Assembly (NCBI RefSeq): GCF_028288105.1
Contig: NZ_JAQBOI010000083.1
Coordinates: forward strand, 1 to 38,117
Direction of reading: 5' to 3'
DNA length: 38,117 nt
Origin: Mucilaginibacter sp.
GTDB taxonomy: Bacteria; Bacteroidota; Bacteroidia; Sphingobacteriales; Sphingobacteriaceae
Numbering within the stretch: position 1 is the stretch's first letter; the number at the start of each line of letters is the position of its first letter. Made by a program: the position numbers and the translations under genes. The notes below the pieces were generated by a model. The model ran no database searches. It was given only the letters and a program-made list of their open reading frames with translations, and was not told the DNA's origin. This document shows positions 1-5,693 of the stretch, piece after piece.

Positions 1-743
1 CCTTTTTCAAGCATCTCAAGCTTTAATTCGAGCTCTTGTATGTATGGGGTTTGTATAGTATTATCAATGTTCTTGATCAGCAAGTCATCTCGCTTTATGT
101 AAGCAATTTCGTTATCATTTAAATAAATAACGTTTTTGGTATACTCCACAATTGGTGTAGCATCAGATGCTATAAAATATTCACCTTTGCCAACACCAAT
201 AACCATAGGGCTGCCTTTACGTGCCGCTATTAATTCATTCGGCTCATCAGCACTCATAATAACTATAGCATAAGCGCCAACAACCCTGTTAAGGGCAAGT
301 CTTACGGCTTCGTGCAGATCAAGCCCGGTAACCTTTTGGATGTCTTCAATCAAATGAATTAAAACCTCAGTATCGGTATCGCTTATAAAAGTATGGCCTT
401 TAGCAATCAATGCTTCTTTAAGCACGCCGTAGTTCTCAATAATACCGTTATGAATTATAGTGAGTTTACGATCTCCTGATGAATGTGGGTGAGAATTCCT
501 GTCGCTTGGTGCCCCGTGAGTGGCCCAACGGGTGTGGCCCATACCAGCCGTGCCTGTTAATTTAACTCCTTTTACAAAATTTTCAAGATCGCTAACCTTG
601 CCGGCTTTTTTGTAAACTTTTAAACCGTTATCGGCTAAAGCAATACCTGCGCTGTCGTATCCGCGATACTCCAGGCGGTGTAACCCTTTTATAACTATTG
701 GATAAGCATCCCTATAGCCTATATATCCTACTATACCGCACAT
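1..743 (-). CDS. glmS: Glutamine--fructose-6-phosphate aminotransferase (isomerizing), N-terminal part; cut by window start
   Basis: Makes glucosamine-6-phosphate from fructose-6-phosphate and glutamine, the entry to UDP-GlcNAc for peptidoglycan and lipid A. The ORF track misses it because its stop lies outside the window. Translating the reverse strand from ATG at 743 gives MCGIVGYIGYRDAYP, then LEYRGYDSAGIA. This is the class II glutamine amidotransferase start, with Cys2 as nucleophile after Met removal. About 247 codons are visible, covering the glutaminase domain; the two SIS (isomerase) domains would lie left of the window. A -7 element TATTTTTG lies about 25 bases upstream, so the 5' leader is only about 20 nt and leaves no room for a glmS ribozyme. 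It lies downstream of the DUF4270 gene on the same strand but has its own promoter. Identification is very secure. Confidence 0.96.
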   Translation of the reverse strand, partial: MCGIVGYIGYRDAYPIVIKGLHRLEYRGYDSAGIALADNGLKVYKKAGKVSDLENFVKGVKLTGTAGMGHTRWATHGAPSDRNSHPHSSGDRKLTIIHNGIIENYGVLKEALIAKGHTFISDTDTEVLIHLIEDIQKVTGLDLHEAVRLALNRVVGAYAIVIMSADEPNELIAARKGSPMVIGVGKGEYFIASDATPIVEYTKNVIYLNDNEIAYIKRDDLLIKNIDNTIQTPYIQELELKLEMLEK

Positions 744-768
744 AAATTTAATATTAAATATATGGTGC

Positions 769-776
769 CAAAAATA
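769..776 (-). promoter_or_regulatory. Bacteroidota -7 promoter element of glmS
   Basis: Read on the minus strand the bases are TATTTTTG, an exact match to TAnnTTTG, followed by GCACC. The glmS ATG is about 25 nt downstream. No clear -33 TTTG is seen. Confidence 0.6.
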
Positions 777-791
777 GCAGTAATACTTTAA

Positions 792-824
792 TATCCATGT
801 TTATTGCAACAACAAACATGGATA
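792..824. terminator. Inverted repeat between DUF4270 gene and glmS, possible terminator
   Basis: A perfect 11-bp stem, TATCCATGTTT / AAACATGGATA, encloses an 11-nt loop. It sits just past the DUF4270 stop codon and upstream of the glmS promoter. There is no U-tract after the stem in the minus direction, so it may be a processing or stability hairpin rather than an intrinsic terminator. Confidence 0.4.
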
Positions 825-834
825 CACGGTTATT

Positions 835-2232
835 TTACTTATTTATTTTTGTATAAATAATGTTTAGTTTAATTCTATCGGGAGAGTTTTTACCAACAGG
901 TATCACACGTTCGGCAAACTGAACAGTAGGTGTAATATCAATTGAAGTGCCTACGGTGGGGTTAACCGGGGCAATAAACGTTCCATAATCTACAGTTTTT
1001 CCGGTAATAAGGTCCTGAATATATCCGGTTACTGTAAAGTGATACTCGCCTGTTGCTGAATTATAAAAACCACCAAAAGTGTTTACACCATTTGCACCTC
1101 GCGGATCACTAACTGAAGCATCCTGTATTGGTACACGTTGTTTTGCAATATCCAATTGATACATTGTTAACCGCGGTGCGGCTCTATAAGGTATAGTTGT
1201 TCCGGGTGCGGCTTTAACAATAAGCTCGGCTCGGTTAATTACTACATTGCCTACACCAGCAAAAGCGTTTTTAATATTGGGGAAGCTTACTTTGGCCTTT
1301 AAGCCTGCAAGGCCCTTTAAGTAAAAGAGACCATCTGTAGATGTATTATTGAGAGCCGCCTGTACTTTTGTACTATGTGTGTGCTTTATCTGCACAGCAT
1401 GAGTACGTGTCTGAACAGGTATTCTAACTGCCCCTGTATCACTTACTCCGGCACTATCTGTTCTGTAAAATACATCAACGCGTGCAGAATCTAATACGAA
1501 CATGATGTTTCCACCCGGACCCGTAGTTTGGCTTTTATCTAAAGTAAGATACAACCCTTTAACCGCGTTTTGAAAGGCTGTACTTGATGCCCGGTAAGAG
1601 GTGGCACCAGCTCCAAATAAATATTGATTTACAAAAGCCTGGCTAATAGGTATGCGTAATTGCGGCGCAACCTTTACAAGTGTATCTGTTCGGCCGGTTA
1701 AAATAGCATATATTTTTATGGTGTCATGTGAACGTACCGTAAAAGTTTTTGTCCCTAATAGTGCTGCGTCATAAGTCCATTGTTTATTGCTGTAATAAGA
1801 TGTGCCGGATTTAATCGGCTCACTTAACTGGTGTACATCCAACTTAAATTTTGATGTAAGTGAATCGCCGTAAAAACCATCAGCATAAGGTAATACCAAA
1901 ACGGATGAGTCAATTGTCATTGTCCCGCCGGCGCCGGTTGGCAAGGTATATGTGGTGGCGTAACCTGGCAACGATAGGGCTGCAGCAATGTTTGATTCGG
2001 TAACACCAAGTTCAGGGTCTTTGAAATAAGATAGTGGGGTTCTGGACAATGCAGTTGTAACTACAGTATCTTCGGGTACAGTAATAACATTTATATTGGT
2101 ATCAACCATTAACGTGCCATTAAGCTGGTTACTGGCATCAACGCCTAACCCAATAGAATCCTGGTTTTTACAGCCATTCAAAATAAAAAGACTTATTAAC
2201 AGGGTTAATAAGCCTAATTTGTAAAATTTCAT
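835..2232 (-). CDS. DUF4270 family lipoprotein
   Basis: A 465-residue exported lipoprotein of unknown function. The N-terminus has a basic start, a hydrophobic stretch and a lipobox, LNGC (Cys21), followed by KNQDS, so it is predicted to be lipidated and attached to a membrane, probably the outer one. The rest resembles the Bacteroidota family DUF4270: N-terminal strands with Asp/Thr-rich turns, a middle region, and a C-terminal segment where an ITPTVQFAERVIP stretch precedes the conserved end. No catalytic motif is recognised. It begins 15 bases after the GT5-like gene stop on the same strand, so the two are probably co-transcribed. From memory this neighbour order with glmS and panC recurs in the phylum. 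Family assignment is fairly sure; function is unknown. Confidence 0.8.
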   Translation of the reverse strand: MKFYKLGLLTLLISLFILNGCKNQDSIGLGVDASNQLNGTLMVDTNINVITVPEDTVVTTALSRTPLSYFKDPELGVTESNIAAALSLPGYATTYTLPTGAGGTMTIDSSVLVLPYADGFYGDSLTSKFKLDVHQLSEPIKSGTSYYSNKQWTYDAALLGTKTFTVRSHDTIKIYAILTGRTDTLVKVAPQLRIPISQAFVNQYLFGAGATSYRASSTAFQNAVKGLYLTLDKSQTTGPGGNIMFVLDSARVDVFYRTDSAGVSDTGAVRIPVQTRTHAVQIKHTHSTKVQAALNNTSTDGLFYLKGLAGLKAKVSFPNIKNAFAGVGNVVINRAELIVKAAPGTTIPYRAAPRLTMYQLDIAKQRVPIQDASVSDPRGANGVNTFGGFYNSATGEYHFTVTGYIQDLITGKTVDYGTFIAPVNPTVGTSIDITPTVQFAERVIPVGKNSPDRIKLNIIYTKINK

Positions 2233-2247
2233 ATGTAATTTTAAAGC

Positions 2248-3072
2248 TTAAGCAACATCCACCAATTGATCGTTGGTAATTTCGTCGTAAAAATTGTAAT
2301 AATTTTCGAAATCAGAAGTGGAAACGTATTCTAAGACCGATTTATTGCTGTTTTTAACATTATTTAACACATCAGCATCAATGTTAGCGCTGCCTAACAC
2401 AATGCCATCGCTATACTGGATAGCACCTGCATACATTGCAGTGTTAGTGCCTTCCTTGTAAACTTCGGTATGTGCTTCGGTCATATCGCCCATTATTGCC
2501 TTACGTGCAAAATCGGGATCCATTTTCTCTTTAAAATCATTTTCATAAATAGAGTAAACTACTTTTGAATTTTTAAAAGTAGGATCGTCTTTATATGTTG
2601 TTTTTAGATAAGCCGGCACTAAAGCGCTCATCCAGCCGTGGCAGTGAATAACATCTGGCGCCCAGCCAAGTTTCTTAACAGTTTCTAATGCACCTTTGCA
2701 AAAGAAGATCATACGCTCGTCGTTGTCGGCATAAAATTTACCGTCTTTATCGTTAAACACGTGCTTACGTTGAAAATACTCTTCATTATCTAAAAAGTAA
2801 ACTTGCATACGTGCTGCCGGAATTGAAGCAACCTTAATTATCAGCGGATTATCATTATCATTAATAATAATATTCATCCCAGATAAACGGATAACTTCAT
2901 GTAAGCGGTTCCTGCGCTCATTAATATTCCCGAAACGCGGCATCAAAATGCGTATTTCAAAACCTTTTTCCTGCATTGCTTGCGGAAGCTGGCGTGTTAT
3001 TTCGGCAATTTTTGTGAGTTCAAGGAAAGGGGACATTTCATGAGTTATGAACAAAAGCTTAGATTTACCCAT
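2248..3072 (-). CDS. GT5-type glycogen/starch synthase N-terminal-domain protein (short form)
   Basis: A 274-residue protein resembling only the N-terminal Rossmann half of ADP-glucose glycogen synthases (GlgA is normally about 480 residues). Visible family marks are the LLFITHEMSPF start, the EIRILMPRFGNI strand, YFLDNEEYF and PDVIHCHGWMS. The loop that in GlgA reads KTGGL, which contacts ADP-glucose, is here LTKIAEI, and the whole C-terminal nucleotide-binding half is missing. It therefore probably does not make glycogen alone, although databases usually call it glycogen/starch synthase. The ORF track begins at a GTG at 3075; the ATG at 3072 directly after it is the likelier start. A -7 element TATATTTG lies about 47 bases upstream. 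First gene of a unit with the DUF4270 gene; divergent from panC. Confidence 0.8.
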   Translation of the reverse strand: MGKSKLLFITHEMSPFLELTKIAEITRQLPQAMQEKGFEIRILMPRFGNINERRNRLHEVIRLSGMNIIINDNDNPLIIKVASIPAARMQVYFLDNEEYFQRKHVFNDKDGKFYADNDERMIFFCKGALETVKKLGWAPDVIHCHGWMSALVPAYLKTTYKDDPTFKNSKVVYSIYENDFKEKMDPDFARKAIMGDMTEAHTEVYKEGTNTAMYAGAIQYSDGIVLGSANIDADVLNNVKNSNKSVLEYVSTSDFENYYNFYDEITNDQLVDVA

Positions 3073-3118
3073 CACTAATCAGTATTAAATGTAAAGAAGT
3101 CAAAAAAATTTGAGTTTG

Positions 3119-3126
3119 CAAATATA
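3119..3126 (-). promoter_or_regulatory. Bacteroidota -7 promoter element of the GT5-like gene
   Basis: The minus strand reads TATATTTG, an exact TAnnTTTG match, in the divergent spacer between the GT5-like gene and panC. The predicted leader is about 40 nt. Confidence 0.5.
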
Positions 3127-3224
3127 AGCATTATTATATGAACTGGCAACCACATGTGCAAGTGGGTTTGGTAGTTTTTAAGTAATTGCACACCTTTACC
3201 AAATTTTTACAACCTTATTTTAGC

Positions 3225-4055
3225 TTGAAAACATTTACCACCCGCCGGGAGATCCGGGAATATCTGTCCGCACAAAGCCCTGCAACCGTTGGGTTTGTAC
3301 CTACCTTGGGCGCATTGCACAATGGCCATCTATCGTTAATTGCACAGGCAAAAAAGGCCAATGACATTGTAGTTTGCAGCATTTTTGTGAACCCCACCCA
3401 GTTTAATGATCCAAAAGACCTGGAGAATTATCCGCGCCCTATTGAGGCCGATATAGCCAAATTAGAGCAAGCCGGCTGCCATGTTTTGTTTAACCCTGCA
3501 GTGAGCGAAATTTATGACAATAATGAGCAATGGCATTTAGACATTGGCCCGCTGGAACATTTATTGGAAGGCGAGTTTAGACCGGGGCACTACCAGGGCG
3601 TAACACAGGTGGTATATAAACTGCTGGATATTGTTAAACCCAACACCTTATACATGGGCCAAAAAGATTACCAGCAGTTTATGGTGGTAAGCCGGATGGT
3701 TGAACTATTAGATATCCCCGTTAAAATGGTGATGTGCCCAATTGAGCGCGAACCGGATGGCTTGGCCATGAGTTCGCGCAATATCCACCTAAGCCCGGCC
3801 GATAGGCAACATGCTTTGATCTTATCAAAAACACTGAACTGGGTTAAAGCGAATTTTGACAGCAATAACATTACAGACTTGCAGCAACAAGCCATGGATC
3901 TGCTTAAAACCGAAGATGGCGTACAGCCTGAATATTTTGAGATTGTTGACGGCAAAACCCTTTTGCCGGCTGATAGAAACAGCGAAACTATTGTAGCCCT
4001 TACCGCCGCCCGCGTAGGAAAAACAAGGCTGATAGATAATCTGCTGATACGATAG
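3225..4055 (+). CDS. panC: Pantothenate synthetase (pantoate--beta-alanine ligase)
   Basis: Joins pantoate and beta-alanine with ATP to give pantothenate, the CoA precursor. The class I tRNA-synthetase-like fold is clear: GFVPTLGALHNGHLSL carries the HxGH-type ATP motif. It is followed by SIFVNPTQFN, GEFRPGHYQGV, YMGQKDYQQF and the KMSKS-like AMSSRN. The ORF track opens at a TTG at 3186, which would add 13 residues. Related proteins usually begin near KTFTT, so I prefer the in-frame TTG at 3225 (276 residues, the normal length for the family); no ATG is available. The earlier TTG lies in promoter-like sequence. panD follows 83 bases downstream with its own promoter. Function is certain; the start is uncertain. 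Confidence 0.95.
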   Translation: MKTFTTRREIREYLSAQSPATVGFVPTLGALHNGHLSLIAQAKKANDIVVCSIFVNPTQFNDPKDLENYPRPIEADIAKLEQAGCHVLFNPAVSEIYDNNEQWHLDIGPLEHLLEGEFRPGHYQGVTQVVYKLLDIVKPNTLYMGQKDYQQFMVVSRMVELLDIPVKMVMCPIEREPDGLAMSSRNIHLSPADRQHALILSKTLNWVKANFDSNNITDLQQQAMDLLKTEDGVQPEYFEIVDGKTLLPADRNSETIVALTAARVGKTRLIDNLLIR

Positions 4056-4126
4056 ATCATAACAATGTCTTATATATATTACAGTTTGCCAACTATGGGT
4101 TATAGATTATCGGTTAAAATAATTCC

Positions 4127-4134
4127 TACCTTTG
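4127..4134 (+). promoter_or_regulatory. Bacteroidota -7 promoter element of panD, nearly leaderless
   Basis: TACCTTTG, an exact TAnnTTTG match followed by CACC, ends only 4 bases before the panD ATG at 4139. With the usual start a few bases past this element, the transcript would have almost no 5' leader. Confidence 0.6.
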
Positions 4135-4138
4135 CACC

Positions 4139-4489
4139 ATGATTATTGAGGTATTAAAATCAAAACTTCATCGTGTTAAGGTTACACAGGCCGAGCTGAA
4201 CTATGTTGGCAGTATAACTATTGATGAGGATCTTATTGAAGCGGCTAATATCATCCCGAACGAGAAGGTGCAGATTGTTAATAATAACAACGGCGCCCGC
4301 TTTGAAACCTATGTTATAAAAGGCGAACGTGGCAGTGGTACAGTATGCCTTAACGGCGCAACCGCAAGGCTTGCCCAGGTTGGCGATGTTGTTATCATTA
4401 TGTCTTACGCTTATATGGAAACCGAAGAAGCCCGTGCCTACGAGCCAATTTTGATATTCCCGGATGCAAATAACAAATTAATTAAATAA
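4139..4489 (+). CDS. panD: Aspartate 1-decarboxylase (pyruvoyl enzyme precursor)
   Basis: Decarboxylates aspartate to beta-alanine, the second substrate of the neighbouring panC product. The 116 residues match full-length PanD. The self-cleavage site is the Gly-Ser pair in YVGSITID (about residues 24-25), whose Ser becomes the pyruvoyl group. Further marks are the early [18 protein letters not shown] and CLNGATARL. The ATG lies 4 bases after a promoter element, so translation may be leaderless. The secreted TonB-C protein gene follows after 29 bases and is probably on the same transcript. panB is not in the window. Confidence 0.97.
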   Translation: MIIEVLKSKLHRVKVTQAELNYVGSITIDEDLIEAANIIPNEKVQIVNNNNGARFETYVIKGERGSGTVCLNGATARLAQVGDVVIIMSYAYMETEEARAYEPILIFPDANNKLIK

Positions 4490-4518
4490 CTTAGGGGCTA
4501 TCTAAGCCCTGTTATTTA

Positions 4519-5475
4519 ATGAAACTGCTTTTCACTTCCCTGCTGTTATTTCTTACTACTGCAGTATTTGCCCAGCAAGCCATCTTTTATTTAAAAAAGG
4601 ATGGCAAATACATCAACCAGTCTGATAGTGCCGACTATATCCGTGTTATAAAGCCGCCAGATTCGGCCTCGGTATTGTACAATGTTTTTGAATTTTATAA
4701 AAACGGGACACCAAAACTTATTGGCAAGTCGCGCACCATAGACCCACCCTGGTATGAAGGTCAATGCCTTAATTACTACGAATCGGGTAAAAAGCAAAGC
4801 CTCGGTAATTATAAAAACAACTTAAAATCAGGCGATTTCTTTGAATATTATTCAAATGGCAAATTATACCAGGCTTTAAAATATCCCGATACCACCAGGG
4901 TAGATAATATTAAAGATGACTTTTTAATAATTGCAAATTACGATTCGCTTGGTACAGTACAGGTGCAAAACGGCGAAGGGTATTATAAAGGCTTCGATGA
5001 AAAATTTAATTACATAAGCGATGCCGGTAAGATTGTTAACGGGAAAAGGGAAGGTACCTGGAAAATTGATTTCAGGAACAGAAACATTACCGCTACCGAG
5101 GTTTACAAGAATGGCGAATTAATAAGTGGCGAGTCTGAAACCGGGAATGGCGATGTAACCAAATATAGCGGCAGCAGGTTTACATCACCCGAATTTAAAG
5201 GAGGTGTTGAAGCATTTGGCAGCTACCTGGGCAACAACATAAAATACCCCGAAAACGAACGCAGAAGGAATATTGAAGGGCGGGTAATAATTACCTTTGT
5301 GATAGAAAAAGATGGCAGCTTAAGCAGCCTCAAAGTACTTAGATCAGTAAGCCCCGGGCTTGATGATGAAGCATTGCGGGTATTAAAAAGATCTCCAAAG
5401 TGGGTACCGGGCACAATGATGGGCAAGCCCATGAGAGTTAATTATAGTGTGCCTGTTAACTTTGCATTAAGGTAA
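4519..5475 (+). CDS. Secreted MORN-like repeat protein with TonB C-terminal domain
   Basis: A 318-residue exported protein. Residues 1-19 form a signal peptide ending AVFAQ, apparently cleavable. Residues about 50-205 contain repeats of the type YESGKKQSLGNYKNNLKSG and YSNGKLYQALKY, typical of YwqK/MORN-like repeat proteins. From about 225 to the end a TonB C-terminal domain is visible: KYPENERRRNIEGRVIITF, then DGSLSSLKVLRSV and ALRVLKRSPKWVPG. True TonB proteins are held in the inner membrane by an N-terminal helix and have a Pro-rich linker; neither is seen here. It may therefore act in the periplasm in envelope or receptor contacts rather than as an energy transducer. The exact role is unknown. 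Confidence 0.75.
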   Translation: MKLLFTSLLLFLTTAVFAQQAIFYLKKDGKYINQSDSADYIRVIKPPDSASVLYNVFEFYKNGTPKLIGKSRTIDPPWYEGQCLNYYESGKKQSLGNYKNNLKSGDFFEYYSNGKLYQALKYPDTTRVDNIKDDFLIIANYDSLGTVQVQNGEGYYKGFDEKFNYISDAGKIVNGKREGTWKIDFRNRNITATEVYKNGELISGESETGNGDVTKYSGSRFTSPEFKGGVEAFGSYLGNNIKYPENERRRNIEGRVIITFVIEKDGSLSSLKVLRSVSPGLDDEALRVLKRSPKWVPGTMMGKPMRVNYSVPVNFALR

Positions 5476-5574
5476 TTAGCAATTACATACCGTATTTATA
5501 AGCATACTATAACTGGGTATTACACAGCCTAATATTAATTTACAAATTTAAAGTTCCAATTCCCTGCAAATTGC

Positions 5575-5582
5575 TATCTTTG
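5575..5582 (+). promoter_or_regulatory. Bacteroidota -7 promoter element of carB
   Basis: TATCTTTG, an exact TAnnTTTG match followed by CACC. Transcription from here would give a carB leader of about 105 nt, beginning immediately in front of the hairpin at 5586-5609. Confidence 0.6.
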
Positions 5583-5585
5583 CAC

Positions 5586-5621
5586 CCCGACGCTGAGGTC
5601 GGGATTTTTCGCCTTTCAGCG
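5586..5621 (+). promoter_or_regulatory. Candidate attenuator in the carB leader
   Basis: CCCGAC (5586-5591) pairs with GTCGGG (5598-5603) around a 6-nt loop and is followed by ATTTTT, the form of an intrinsic terminator. CGCTGA (5591-5596), which covers the loop and one stem base, can instead pair with TCAGCG (5616-5621). The two structures exclude each other, as in transcription attenuation. A small ORF of 10 codons (5639-5671) lies between the hairpin and carB. The function is inference; the pairing is seen directly. Confidence 0.45.
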
Positions 5622-5693
5622 CATAGGATTTACGTTAAATGGACTACCCATTTTTAACTTTTGAATTTTAACTTTTTGACTTAGAAAAGCCCT

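Noticed and set aside
743-790. glmS ribozyme in front of glmS
   Set aside because: The promoter element leaves a leader of only about 20 nt; no ribozyme core can fit.
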